Shown in pieces: positions 41,599 to 51,046 of a DNA stretch of 64,000 nt. The DNA is from an uncultured delta proteobacterium (GTDB lineage: Bacteria; Desulfobacterota; Desulfovibrionia; Desulfovibrionales; Desulfovibrionaceae). The notes below the pieces were generated by a model. It saw nothing but the letters and a program-made list of their open reading frames with translations, ran no database searches and had not been told where the DNA came from. The translations under genes and the position numbers were made by a program. The stretch is from positions 1,074,969-1,138,968 of the forward strand of contig LT599018.1 of the NCBI GenBank assembly GCA_900079685.1, read 5' to 3'. How positions within the stretch are numbered: position 1 is the stretch's first letter; each line of letters begins with the position of its first letter.

Positions 41599-42573
41599 CT
41601 AGGCGTCATATATATCGGTGTACAGTTCGGCGGGGTCGGGATACGGGCTTTCAATGGCGAACTGCTTGGCTTCCCGCACTTTCTCCAGCACGCGTTCCCT
41701 GACGGGCGCAAAGTCGGAGGTTTGCAGCCAGCCCTCGGCAAGGCACCGGTTTTCAAAGTTCACGATGCAGTCGTCCGCCTGCAGCCGCCGCTTCGCAATT
41801 TCCGCATCGCGGTAGGGTTGCTTGTCGCCGATATAATGCCCCATGATGCGGAAGGTTTTGCATTCCAAAAAGCCGCAGCGATTGCCCTCGCCGTTCCGCG
41901 CGCGGGCGGCCAGGCGGCTCATGGCGTCGTAAACGGCGAAAAAATCGTTGCCGTTCACAATGAAGCTTTCCATGTCGTACCCGACGGCGCGTTTGGCGAT
42001 ATCCTGCACCGCCTGCTGGCTTCCCCGGTCATGGCTCGTGGCGGCCGCCCAGCCGTTGTTTTCGCAGACAAAGATGACCGGGAGCTTCCATGCGGCCGCC
42101 ATGTTGGCCGCTTCATGAAAGGTTCCCCTGTTGGATGCGCCGTCGCCGAAGAACACGACGGAAACCGCGTCGCGCTTCTGGAACCGCGCGGCGAGCGCAG
42201 CGCCCACCGCAAGCCCGTATCCGCCGCCCACGATACCGTTCGCCCCGAGCATGCCGATACTGAAATCGGCGATATGCATGGAGCCGCCCTTGCCCTTGCA
42301 GCTTCCGGTAATCCTGCCGAACAGTTCCGCCATCATGCGTTTGACGTCCGCGCCTTTGGCGATGGTGTGGCCGTGGCCCCGGTGCGTGCTTTCAATGTAA
42401 TCGGTCGGTTTGAGGCACGCGCAGACCGCCGTGGCAATGGCTTCCTCGCCGATGTAGGTGTGAAGGGTGCCGAGAATCTCGTCCCTTTCGCGCAGGCGGA
42501 TGGCTTCCATCTCGAATTCGCGGATGGTGTGCATGGTCTCATAGTATTGCAGTAACTGCGTCCGCTCGAACAT
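41599..42573 (-). CDS. Thiamine-diphosphate 2-oxoacid/acetoin dehydrogenase E1 component, alpha subunit
   Basis: A 324-residue E1-alpha of the PdhA/AcoA type. The thiamine-diphosphate motif GDGASNRGTFHEA runs to an N pair (VCENN), and the region GKGGSMHIADFSIGMLGANGIVGGG is typical of the family. ATG 42573 is preferred, with GGGAG seven bases before it; a possible upstream ATG lacks one. The AcoA-like GHYIGDKQPYR segment near residue 250 slightly favours acetoin or branched 2-oxoacids over pyruvate. Confidence 0.9.
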   Translation of the reverse strand: MFERTQLLQYYETMHTIREFEMEAIRLRERDEILGTLHTYIGEEAIATAVCACLKPTDYIESTHRGHGHTIAKGADVKRMMAELFGRITGSCKGKGGSMHIADFSIGMLGANGIVGGGYGLAVGAALAARFQKRDAVSVVFFGDGASNRGTFHEAANMAAAWKLPVIFVCENNGWAAATSHDRGSQQAVQDIAKRAVGYDMESFIVNGNDFFAVYDAMSRLAARARNGEGNRCGFLECKTFRIMGHYIGDKQPYRDAEIAKRRLQADDCIVNFENRCLAEGWLQTSDFAPVRERVLEKVREAKQFAIESPYPDPAELYTDIYDA

Positions 42574-42700
42574 AGGAATCTCCCATAAGAAGTTACAGAG
42601 CATGTGCTGGGGCAATAGCAGTTTTCCCGAAAAAAGACAGCCTCCGGCGCGGCGGCCCCGGCGGCGGATTCTCCGGCGCGTTCCGGGCGGCGCGGCGGCG

Positions 42701-43381
42701 CTACTGTGCGCCGAGGGCGGTTTGGATGCCTTCCAGAATATTTTTTTCCACAACGGACCGGGAGACGCACTGGGTCAGCCCGCCGCCGTGCATGCGGCCC
42801 GTCTGCCCGCCGCTGAAAATGACAGCGGAGGAGGTTTTGAACGGCATGACGCCTTCGCTGTAGCCGTACGTCACGGGCATATCCCCCGTATTGGCGATGG
42901 CAACGGTATACCGCACGGTGACGACGGCGCGGGTTTTCCCCTTGCCCTCGGCGGAAAAGACGACGGTAACTTTTCCCGCCAGGGTTGCCGTGCGCACGAC
43001 TTCCCTGGGGGGCGAATCGCCGTCGCCGTACATATACTTCGCAACGGGCGCGGCGCCCGCGACCGTCACCGTTTCGCCGCCGCCCATGCCGCCGGCGGTG
43101 GTGTATGTCAGCACACCGCAATCCACGTAATCCGCCGGGTTTTCCGTCATGAAAGAAAGCGTCATGGTCCGCGCATCTTTTTGGAGTTGATCGAGCACAA
43201 AAAAACTTCCCTGGACCGACGCGACGGCGGCGCTCCATACCTTTTCCAGGCCGGCGTCGTAAACCATGGTGTTTTCGAACGGGTAGCGCTGGGGCTGCTG
43301 GTAGGAAACGTCCGTTTTGGCGGAGCATCCGGGCAGGACAAGGCAGGCGAGCAAGAGAGCGGGAAACAGAGTTTTCCTCAT
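42701..43381 (-). CDS. Lipoprotein of unknown function
   Basis: A 226-residue protein with a lipoprotein signal (MRKTLFPALLLACLVLPGC; lipobox LPGC, Cys19). The mature part is mixed alpha/beta with a segment VTVRYTVAIANTGDMPVTYGYSEG. I do not recognise a family with certainty. It is divergent from the ytcA-mdtNOP operon (147 bp apart), and 127 bp upstream of the E1-alpha gene, so it may be expressed alone. Confidence 0.65.
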   Translation of the reverse strand: MRKTLFPALLLACLVLPGCSAKTDVSYQQPQRYPFENTMVYDAGLEKVWSAAVASVQGSFFVLDQLQKDARTMTLSFMTENPADYVDCGVLTYTTAGGMGGGETVTVAGAAPVAKYMYGDGDSPPREVVRTATLAGKVTVVFSAEGKGKTRAVVTVRYTVAIANTGDMPVTYGYSEGVMPFKTSSAVIFSGGQTGRMHGGGLTQCVSRSVVEKNILEGIQTALGAQ

Positions 43382-43528
43382 TGTGAACCTCCGTGTGTCC
43401 TTTGAGCTACCACATTGCAAATTGAAGAGGAAGCCCGGTAAACCGCCTCTTTTGCTTTCTCCGGAGCGCTGTTTCGTTTTATATTCATCCTCATTGTCTT
43501 TCTTTGTGACTTTATTTACAGCGTATAT

Positions 43529-43786
43529 ATGGGAAAAGTATCTATCGCCGTTTTACTTGCCGTTATGCTTTCCGGTTGCGCGGTCTCGCCGTCCATCCCG
43601 ATTCTGGGCGCGTTTTTTCCGGGATGGCTTTTGTGCGCCGCCGCCGCGCTTTTTGTCACGCTTGTACTCCGGGCCGTGCTCATAAAGGCGCACCTGGCCG
43701 AAAGCCTGGGGCCGCCGGTGCTTGTGTACCCGCTCATAACGGCCATCGGCACCCTTCTTTTCTGGATTCTTTTTTTCCATAACTGA
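43529..43786 (+). CDS. ytcA: YtcA-like small lipoprotein
   Basis: An 85-residue protein with a lipobox (AVMLSGC) and two hydrophobic helices, ending FWILFFHN. The size, lipobox and place directly before mdtN-type genes match YtcA of the E. coli ytcA-mdtNOP cluster. Its function there is not established; it probably belongs to the efflux assembly. Eleven bp separate it from the next gene. Confidence 0.78.
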   Translation: MGKVSIAVLLAVMLSGCAVSPSIPILGAFFPGWLLCAAAALFVTLVLRAVLIKAHLAESLGPPVLVYPLITAIGTLLFWILFFHN

Positions 43787-43797
43787 GGCTCGAGATT

Positions 43798-44838
43798 ATG
43801 ACGACGAAAACAACACCGGCCAAAAGCGGCATGACCAAACCGGCCCTCCTGGCGCTCCTGGCCGTGGCCGTGATTCTCGGCGCCTACGTGGTGTACCGCC
43901 TCGATACGGCGCCCAGAACCGATGACGCTTACGCATACGCCCCGACCATCAACGTCGCTCCCGAGGTCAGCGGGTATATCGTGGATTTGCCCGTCAGGGA
44001 CAACCAGACGGTTAAAAAGGGCGACGTGCTCTTTATGATAGACCCCGGCCCCCACCGCGAAACCCTGGTGAAAGCCAAAGCGGGCATTGCGGTGCTGGAC
44101 GCGGAAATACGGCAGGCTTCCAAGCTTGTCACCGCGCAAACCTTCAGCGCGGACGCGGCCAAAGAGGCCCTGGAACAGGCGGAAGTCGCGGTGCGCCAGG
44201 CCCGTTCCAGCTATGAGCGCCTGGCCCCTCTCAAAGCCCAGGGCTATGCTTCCGCGGAGCGGGTGGATCAGGCGCGCTCCGCCCTGAACGCCGCCATTGC
44301 CCAGCGCAACGCGGCCATGGCCCAGGCTGCCGGGGCGGAAGCCGCCATAAGCAGCGTGGACGCGCTGGTGGCCCGCCGCAACGTGGCGCTCGCCGATATC
44401 GCGCTGGCGGAAATCAACCTGGAGCATACCATTGTCCGCGCCCCCTGCGACGGCATCATAGCCAGTTTGCGCACCAGCGCGGGAGCGTTTGTCGCGGCCG
44501 GACGCCCGGTGTTCACCCTGATTAACACCGAAGAGTGGTACGTTGTGGCCAACTTCCGGGAAACCGAGCTGCACGCCATTGCCGCCGGGCGGCCCGCCAC
44601 GGTGTACCTTCTGGCCGACAGTTCCCGGCGTTTTTCGGCCACGGTCGATTCCGTCGGCTTCGGCGTCCTTCCCGACGACGGCGGCGTGGTCATCGAGGGA
44701 TTGCCCATCGTGAAGCGATCCATCAACTGGGTGCGGGTGGTGCAGCGCTTTCCGGTCAAATTTCTGGTCCGCGACCCGGATCCCGCGCTGTTCAGGGTAG
44801 GCGCGTCGGCCGTGGCCATTTTACAGGACAGTGACTAG
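43798..44838 (+). CDS. mdtN: Membrane fusion protein of MdtN/HlyD type
   Basis: A 346-residue periplasmic adaptor. A single N-terminal membrane helix (residues 18-38) precedes the biotinyl-lipoyl-like half (VAPEVSGYIVDLPVRDNQ and GDVLFMIDP), an alpha hairpin rich in Ala and Gln, and the barrel segment LEHTIVRAPCDGIIASL. It should link the FUSC-type inner-membrane protein to the outer-membrane channel. Confidence 0.88.
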   Translation: MTTKTTPAKSGMTKPALLALLAVAVILGAYVVYRLDTAPRTDDAYAYAPTINVAPEVSGYIVDLPVRDNQTVKKGDVLFMIDPGPHRETLVKAKAGIAVLDAEIRQASKLVTAQTFSADAAKEALEQAEVAVRQARSSYERLAPLKAQGYASAERVDQARSALNAAIAQRNAAMAQAAGAEAAISSVDALVARRNVALADIALAEINLEHTIVRAPCDGIIASLRTSAGAFVAAGRPVFTLINTEEWYVVANFRETELHAIAAGRPATVYLLADSSRRFSATVDSVGFGVLPDDGGVVIEGLPIVKRSINWVRVVQRFPVKFLVRDPDPALFRVGASAVAILQDSD

Positions 44839-44839
44839 C

Positions 44840-46819
44840 ATGGCGATTTCCCCGGACATGCGGCCCCCCGGTCCCACCGGCAACCTGGGCTCCTTTCTGC
44901 GCGCCGAACTCGCGCCGTATCCCGGCCGGTTCGACGCGGTCGTCCGCTACGCGGTCTGCATCACCCTCGTCATCCTCCTCACCTTCTTTTTACAACTCCC
45001 TTTTCTGGACCTCGGGATCATCGTCATCTTTTTCACGGTGATGGAAAACACCGTCCTCACCTACCTCTCTTCCGCGCTGGTCATCTGCGGCGCTTTGCTG
45101 GTCGGGGTGCTGGACAACCTGGTGCTGGGCCTGACCATAGATTCCCCCCCCATACGCATCACGTTTTCCAGCCTGCTGGTCTTTTTTGGCATGTACGTTT
45201 TCCGCGTGGTGCCGCTTATCGGGAACATCGGGTACATGGCGGCCCTGTCCGTCATCTTTCTGCAGGCCAACATGGCGGTTCTGCCCGCTGGCGAACTGAT
45301 GCTGCGCCTGAACTTGTGGAGCACCGTGGTCTCGGTGTACCCGGCTATCCTCGCCTGCATCGTCTGCACCCTGGTGCGGCCGGATTTTCCCTCCCGCTCG
45401 CTGCCGAGGGAAGCGCAACGGCAACTGGGGGTCGTCATCAGGATGCTGGAGGACAAAATACACGGCGAGGCGTCCCGCCCCCTGTCTCCGGACATGGTGG
45501 AGCGCGATCTCAGCCGTTTGCACCGCCTGCTGGCCTACGCCTCGCTTGAAAAAAAAGAAATCAGGTCGCGCAAAACCCGATACCTCGCCCGGCTGGGCAC
45601 CATTGACCGCCTCCGTATCGCGGCGGCCCATCTTTCCCGCCTGCCCTCTGAAACGAATGATCCGGAAACGCTGCAAGCCCTGCACGGGATACGGTCCGCC
45701 TGCCTGGACTTTTGCGCCGCGCTGGAGACGGACGCGCCTTTCCGGCAGCGGGATGCGATTGTCGTTCCGGAGGCGTCCTCTCCTCACGCGGCTCCTCTCG
45801 CCGCCGAACTCGGCGAAATGCGCGACGCGCTGCAAGCTCTTGCAAGCGTGGCCGATGCGGAATACCCGCCGGAGGAAGGCGCGAAAATGCCCCTGCTGGC
45901 GCCGGACGCGACCACAAACCCGACGTATGTGCGGTTTGCCCTCAAAACCGTGCTGGCCACCCTGGTCTGTCTCGGCTTTTACAAATCGACGCAGTGGGAA
46001 GGCATCCATACCTGCATGCTCACCTGCATCATCATGGCCCAACCCAGCCTGGGGGCGACCGCCCAAAAGGGCCTTCTGCGCGTCTCCGGCTGTCTTATCG
46101 GCAGCGCGATCGCCCTGCTTATCAGCGTCAGCGTCATCCCGCACCTGGACGACATCACCTGGTATATCCTGCTGTGCCTCGCGGTGCTGCTGCCCGCCGC
46201 CTGGATAACCGTGGGCTCCCCGCGCTCCAGCTACGCCGGGGTGCAGATCGCCTTTGCCTACGCCCTGGCCCTGATGACCTCGAGCGGCCCGAGCGTCAAC
46301 CTGGCGGAGATCCGGGACAGGCTCATCGGCATCATGGTGGGGGTCGCGGTTTCCACGGTCATCCACACCCTGATCTGGCCGGAAAAAGAGGAAAGCTCAC
46401 TGCGCCGGAGCATGGCGGATCTCCTGCGGGCAGCGGCCTCCATGGCCGAAGGGGAACACGGGGAAAGCGCCGAAGAGCGGCAGGCGCGCCTGCGCGAAGC
46501 GGAAAGCCGCGCCTGGAGCCTGCTGTCAAAAATACGCGAAATACGCGCCAAAGTCATCCTTGAGCCGGATTTTACCGCCACGGACCGCGACTTCGCGCGC
46601 CACAGCCGGCAGTGGCTTAACGACGCGCAGGACCTGCTGTTCGCCCTGCACGCCAGGCTGGCCGCGGCGCGGCGCCTGCCGGAGGCGGTGGCCGCCGACC
46701 TGCGCGCGCAGGCGGACGCGTTGACGGATGCATCCCTTGCCGCCCCCCCCTCGCTCACGCGTTTGCAGCTGTTGCCGGCGTCCCCGCCTTTAAAACCGTT
46801 GGAGGACGCGCCCGCATGA
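44840..46819 (+). CDS. mdtO: FUSC/MdtO-type inner-membrane efflux protein
   Basis: A protein of about 659 residues with two membrane blocks, each of five to six helices (residues about 30-170 and 375-510), separated by a cytoplasmic helical domain. It is the aromatic-acid-exporter/MdtO family. ATG 44840 is preferred; an in-frame GTG at 44831 overlaps the mdtN end. Known relatives export sulfa drugs or aromatic acids. It overlaps mdtP by four bases. Confidence 0.85.
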   Translation: MAISPDMRPPGPTGNLGSFLRAELAPYPGRFDAVVRYAVCITLVILLTFFLQLPFLDLGIIVIFFTVMENTVLTYLSSALVICGALLVGVLDNLVLGLTIDSPPIRITFSSLLVFFGMYVFRVVPLIGNIGYMAALSVIFLQANMAVLPAGELMLRLNLWSTVVSVYPAILACIVCTLVRPDFPSRSLPREAQRQLGVVIRMLEDKIHGEASRPLSPDMVERDLSRLHRLLAYASLEKKEIRSRKTRYLARLGTIDRLRIAAAHLSRLPSETNDPETLQALHGIRSACLDFCAALETDAPFRQRDAIVVPEASSPHAAPLAAELGEMRDALQALASVADAEYPPEEGAKMPLLAPDATTNPTYVRFALKTVLATLVCLGFYKSTQWEGIHTCMLTCIIMAQPSLGATAQKGLLRVSGCLIGSAIALLISVSVIPHLDDITWYILLCLAVLLPAAWITVGSPRSSYAGVQIAFAYALALMTSSGPSVNLAEIRDRLIGIMVGVAVSTVIHTLIWPEKEESSLRRSMADLLRAAASMAEGEHGESAEERQARLREAESRAWSLLSKIREIRAKVILEPDFTATDRDFARHSRQWLNDAQDLLFALHARLAAARRLPEAVAADLRAQADALTDASLAAPPSLTRLQLLPASPPLKPLEDAPA

Positions 46820-48288
46820 GCGATACCCGGAACCGATACCGCGCCGTTGCGCTCTGCCTCGTCCTGACGGCCCTCGCCTTCGCGTCTTCCGGGTGCGCGC
46901 TGCTCCTGCATAAGGACACGGACCCCAAACCGATGGTGGGGCACGAGCGCATCCGGCTGGCCGAGGACATCCGGCTGGCCCGCGACAGCTGGCCGGAGGC
47001 CGGGTGGTGGCTGCGCTTCGAGGATACCCAGCTGTCGGATCTTGTCGTGAAGGCCCTGCTCGACTCGCCCGGCATGGACGTGGCGCGGGCCAGAACCGAA
47101 GCGGCGAAAGCAAAAATAGGCGCGGCGGTATCCAACGCCGGGCCGCTGGTCGGGGCCATGGGCATGATTAACCGGATGCGCGTTTCCGACGCCGGTTTTC
47201 TGGGTATTTATGCAGAGGACATCCCGCTCCTGGGCATTCACGGCCCCTGGTACACCACGGCCACCGTCGGCCTGACCGGCTCCTGGAACCTCGACATCTG
47301 GGGAAAGGACAGGGCGATGATCCGGGCCACCGTCGGCGAGGCCAACGCCCAAGCCGCCGAGCAGGCCCAGGCCGAGCTTGTCCTGGCGGGCGGCGTGGCC
47401 AGGCTCTATTTCGACATTCAGGCTCTTCACTCCCTGCTGGACCTGCTGGAACAGATCCGCGCCGTGGAAGCGGAAATGACCGCCGCGAGCCAAGAACGGG
47501 TCAAACGCGGGCTGGAGCCGCGTTCCACCTACGAACAGGCCCGGTTGCGGCAACTGGACCTGGAGGAACAAGTCAGCAATGCCCAAAACGACCTGCGCGC
47601 CTTTCACGAAGCGTTGCGGGCCATCGTCGGCCAGCCGGACCTGCCGCCCCTTGAACGGGCGGGCCTGCCCGCCACTCAAGGGCGGATGCCGCAAACCCTG
47701 GGGTACGAACTGCTCGCCCGCCGGCCGGACCTGCAAGCCGCCCGCTGGTACGTGCAAGCGTCCCTGGACGCGGTGGACGCCGTCAAGGCGGCCTTTTATC
47801 CCAGTTTCAATCTGCTGGGGTTTTACGGTTTCGACAGCATGGACGCGACCTGGCTTTTCAACAGGGGAGCCCAGCAAATCATGTTCACGCCCATGGTCAC
47901 CCTGCCCATTTTCGACAGCGGCCGCCTGAACGCCGCCCTCCGGGAAGCCCGGACCTCCAGCGACATGCTGATCGCCCTATACAACGAGGCCGTGCTGAAC
48001 GCCGTCCGGGACGTTGCCCTGGCGGGCATCCGCATGCAGAAAATAGAGGCCGGGCTCGCCATTCAGGAGGAGCGGCTGCATAGCGCCGCCTACCTGTTTG
48101 AAAGCGTGAACGCGTACAAGAAACGGGGCCTGGCGGACGCGGTCGAGGCCATGGCGGCCCGCCTGCCCCTGCTGGCGGAACAGGTCAGAGCCCTGGAACT
48201 GCGCCGCCTGCACCTGATGGCCGATATCGACCTGATCCAGGCGCTGGGCGGCGGGTACCGGCAAGAACCGCCCGCCCCGGAGAAATAG
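46816..48288 (+). CDS. mdtP: Outer-membrane efflux lipoprotein (MdtP/NodT family)
   Basis: A 490-residue TolC-like protein with a lipobox (ASSGC near residue 30) and two repeats of long helices. Markers are TVGLTGSWNLDIWGK and LGYELLARRPDLQAARWYVQASLDAVDAVKAAFYPSFN in parts. It is the outer-membrane channel of the tripartite pump and the last gene of the operon. Confidence 0.88.
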   Translation: MSDTRNRYRAVALCLVLTALAFASSGCALLLHKDTDPKPMVGHERIRLAEDIRLARDSWPEAGWWLRFEDTQLSDLVVKALLDSPGMDVARARTEAAKAKIGAAVSNAGPLVGAMGMINRMRVSDAGFLGIYAEDIPLLGIHGPWYTTATVGLTGSWNLDIWGKDRAMIRATVGEANAQAAEQAQAELVLAGGVARLYFDIQALHSLLDLLEQIRAVEAEMTAASQERVKRGLEPRSTYEQARLRQLDLEEQVSNAQNDLRAFHEALRAIVGQPDLPPLERAGLPATQGRMPQTLGYELLARRPDLQAARWYVQASLDAVDAVKAAFYPSFNLLGFYGFDSMDATWLFNRGAQQIMFTPMVTLPIFDSGRLNAALREARTSSDMLIALYNEAVLNAVRDVALAGIRMQKIEAGLAIQEERLHSAAYLFESVNAYKKRGLADAVEAMAARLPLLAEQVRALELRRLHLMADIDLIQALGGGYRQEPPAPEK

Positions 48289-48624
48289 GCCGCCGCCTCA
48301 CCACGCCCCCGCCAATGAGAGCCCCTTTTCCATCCGGAAAAGGGGTTTCGGCCATAGTGCCCGTCAACGTCCGGTCCGGGCGAACAACGTCCGCTTCAGG
48401 CGAACCGGGGTACTTTTTGAAAAAAAACACAAATACTCAATTTTTGCCAACTACCCTATGAAAAAGGAAAAACGGCAGGGAATAGCAGGACCGCTTTTCC
48501 GAAAACTGTTGTTATTTTTCCCTTGGCCGTGTTAGTTTGTAACCAAACTCACAAGCCGTGGGATTCTCCCGGCGATTTCATGGTCGTGCGGGACCTGCGG
48601 CATCCAGCCTTGCCGGAGGTATCC
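48289..48624. other. Intergenic region before the hydrogenase operon
   Basis: The 336 bp hold the efflux-operon terminator (48322-48345) and then an AT-rich stretch (48410-48545) that should contain the hydrogenase promoter. TTGTTA, 17 bp and TTAGTT around 48507-48535 is a weak match to sigma70. No clear Rex-type dyad was found. Confidence 0.4.
48322..48345 (+). terminator. Terminator of the efflux operon
   Basis: A perfect 10-bp stem (CCCCTTTTCC with GGAAAAGGGG, loop ATCC) is followed by TTTCGG, 34 bp after mdtP. Confidence 0.75.
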
Positions 48625-49104
48625 ATGCCGAACGAGCACCTGCCCGCGAGCGGATTCGCCGCTCTGGAAAAATTCATCGACCAGCTGGAAGACAAAGAAT
48701 CCTCCCTGATCAGGGTTCTGTACGAGGCGCAGCACATTTTCGGCTACCTTCCCAAGGAGGTCATGCTCTTTGTGGCGGAAAAGCTGCATGTGGCGGCCTC
48801 CAAAATCTACGGCGTGGTCAGCTTCTACTCCTTCTTCACCACCAAACCCAAGGGGAAATGCCAGATCAGGGTCTGCCTGGGCACGGCCTGTTTCGTCTGC
48901 GGGGGCGAGCGCATCGCCCGCGAGGTGCAGGACCAGCTTGACCTCAAGATGGGGGAAACCTCCCCCGACCGGGCCTTCAGCCTGGAGGCCGTGCGCTGCG
49001 TAGGCGCCTGCGGCCTGGCTCCGGCCGTGCTGATCAACGACGCGGTGCATGCCAAAGTCCGGCCGGACGATGTGGCGACCATCATCAGCAAACACAGGAA
49101 GTAG
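48625..49104 (+). CDS. hydC: NADH-dependent [FeFe]-hydrogenase gamma subunit (HydC/HndA, NuoE-like)
   Basis: A 159-residue thioredoxin-fold [2Fe-2S] protein. The four cluster cysteines are in CLGTACFVCGG and CVGACGLAP. In related trimeric hydrogenases it relays electrons between the flavin subunit and the rest. ATG 48625 follows CCGGAGG; the frame is open to 48523 but without a site. First gene of the six-gene hydrogenase operon. Confidence 0.92.
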   Translation: MPNEHLPASGFAALEKFIDQLEDKESSLIRVLYEAQHIFGYLPKEVMLFVAEKLHVAASKIYGVVSFYSFFTTKPKGKCQIRVCLGTACFVCGGERIAREVQDQLDLKMGETSPDRAFSLEAVRCVGACGLAPAVLINDAVHAKVRPDDVATIISKHRK

Positions 49105-49113
49105 AGGTATCGT

Positions 49114-50994
49114 ATGCGAAAAATAACTTCCTATGCCGACCTGGCCAAAGCATACGCCGCTTACTCCCCGCTGCTGGCGCTGCGCACGGGCGGCGCGCGG
49201 CCCGCGTCGGGCAAGCGCGAATTTCTCGTCTGCGGCGACACCGGCTGCCGCTCCATCCGCAGCCTGGACATTCTGAAAAAACTCCGGCGGGCCATTGCCA
49301 AAGCCGGGTTGAAGGATACGGCGGAAGCCCACATCACCGGATGCTTCGGGTTCTGCAAGAAGGGCCCCATCGTCAAGGTGTTTCCGGAAGATGTTTTCTA
49401 TGTGGACGTCACCGCGAACGACGCGGAAGAAATCGTGACGAGCCACATGCTGCACGGCGCCGTGGTGGAACGCCTCCTCTACCGCGACCCGGAAAAACCG
49501 GAAGAGGCCGTCACCCACGAAGCGGACATCGGCTTCTACAAAAAGCAGATGCGCACGGCGCTGGCCAACTGCGGCCTGATAAACCCGGAAAAAATCGAGG
49601 AATATATCGCCGCCCAAGGGTATCAAGCCTTGGCTTCCTGCCTGCAATCGATGCAACCGGCGGACGTGGTCCGGTGTATCACGGATTCCGGCCTGCGGGG
49701 CAGGGGTGGCGGGGGCTTTCCCACCGGGCGCAAGTGGGCGGCGGCGGCGGCGCAACCCGAGGGCAAGAAATACGTGGTCTGCAACGCGGATGAAGGCGAC
49801 CCCGGCGCGTTCATGGACCGCTCCATCCTGGAAGGCGACCCCCACTGCGTGCTGGAGGGCATGGCCATAGCCGCCTACGCCATCGGCGCGGACCAGGGCT
49901 ACATTTACATCCGGGCGGAATACCCGCTGGCCGTCGAGCGCCTGGGCAAGGCTCTGGCGCAAGCGCGCAAGGTGGGCCTGCTGGGCAAAAACATCATGGG
50001 TTCCGGCTTTTCCTTCGACCTGGAGTTGAAGCTGGGGGCCGGGGCCTTCGTCTGCGGCGAAGAAACGGCCCTGCTACGCTCCATTGAAGGCGGGCGCGGC
50101 GAACCCACGCCCAAACCGCCCTTCCCGGCGGAAAAGGGCCTGTACGGCAAACCCACCATCATCAACAACGTGGAAACCCTGGCCAACGTGCGGCGCATCA
50201 TCCTGGGCGGCGCGGACTGGTACAGCGCCATCGGCTCTGAAAAATCCAAGGGCACCAAAGTCTTCGCCCTGGCGGGCAAGGTCAACAACGTGGGCCTGGT
50301 GGAAGTGCCCATGGGCATCACCCTGCGGGAAATCATCCATGAGATCGGCGGGGGCATCAGGGACGGCAAACGGTTCAAGGCCGTGCAGACCGGCGGGCCT
50401 TCCGGCGGCTGCATCAGCACGGAAAATCTGGATATCCCCATCGATTACGAGTCCCTGACCGGCATCGGGTCCATGATGGGCTCCGGCGGCATGATCGTCA
50501 TGGATGAGGACAACTGCATGGTGGATATCGCCAAGTACTACCTCAGTTTTATCATGGAGGAATCCTGCGGCAAGTGCACGCCCTGCCGGGTTGGCAACAA
50601 GCGCATGCACGAAATGCTGACGGACATCACCGAAGGCAAGGGCACGGAAGAGCATCTGGAAAAGTTGCAGAGCCTCGGCAAGGTCATCCAGGATACTGCC
50701 CTGTGCGGGCTGGGCCAGACCGCGCCCAACCCGGTGCTCAGCACCATGCGCTACTTCTGGGACGAATACGTCACCCACGTCAAGGACAAGCACTGCCCGG
50801 CCAAGGTCTGCCCGGAACTGCTCGACTACTTCATCACCGAAGCGTGCATCGGGTGCGAACGCTGCGCGCGCGACTGCCCGGTGAACTGCATCGAGGGTTC
50901 CCTGCGCGAGCGGCACGTCATCGACACCAAGGAATGCATCAAATGCGGCACCTGCATAACCTGCTGCCCGGTAAACGCCGTCGTCCGCCAGTGA
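49114..50994 (+). CDS. hydB: NADH-dependent [FeFe]-hydrogenase beta subunit (HydB/HndC, NuoF-like)
   Basis: A 626-residue flavoprotein. Residues 1-110 form a thioredoxin-like [2Fe-2S] domain (CGDTGC and ITGCFGFC). The NuoF core includes GLRGRGGGGFPTGRKW (NADH and FMN binding), the GEETALLRSIEG loop and a cluster motif SCGKCTPCRVG. The C-terminus adds two [4Fe-4S] motifs, CIGCERCARDCPVNC and CIKCGTCITCCPVNA. The layout is that of electron-bifurcating HydB proteins such as that of Thermotoga. It oxidises or reduces NAD(H). Confidence 0.93.
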   Translation: MRKITSYADLAKAYAAYSPLLALRTGGARPASGKREFLVCGDTGCRSIRSLDILKKLRRAIAKAGLKDTAEAHITGCFGFCKKGPIVKVFPEDVFYVDVTANDAEEIVTSHMLHGAVVERLLYRDPEKPEEAVTHEADIGFYKKQMRTALANCGLINPEKIEEYIAAQGYQALASCLQSMQPADVVRCITDSGLRGRGGGGFPTGRKWAAAAAQPEGKKYVVCNADEGDPGAFMDRSILEGDPHCVLEGMAIAAYAIGADQGYIYIRAEYPLAVERLGKALAQARKVGLLGKNIMGSGFSFDLELKLGAGAFVCGEETALLRSIEGGRGEPTPKPPFPAEKGLYGKPTIINNVETLANVRRIILGGADWYSAIGSEKSKGTKVFALAGKVNNVGLVEVPMGITLREIIHEIGGGIRDGKRFKAVQTGGPSGGCISTENLDIPIDYESLTGIGSMMGSGGMIVMDEDNCMVDIAKYYLSFIMEESCGKCTPCRVGNKRMHEMLTDITEGKGTEEHLEKLQSLGKVIQDTALCGLGQTAPNPVLSTMRYFWDEYVTHVKDKHCPAKVCPELLDYFITEACIGCERCARDCPVNCIEGSLRERHVIDTKECIKCGTCITCCPVNAVVRQ

Positions 50995-51046
50995 ATGCGC
51001 GTAACGCCCAACGCCCGCCATGCCGCGGCACTTTTGCGAGGTACGT

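Noticed and set aside
48500..48545. Possible Rex (NADH/NAD sensor) site before hydC
   Set aside because: TTGTTA and GTTAGTTTGTAAC are present but do not form a proper TTGTTAA-N4-TTAACAA dyad.
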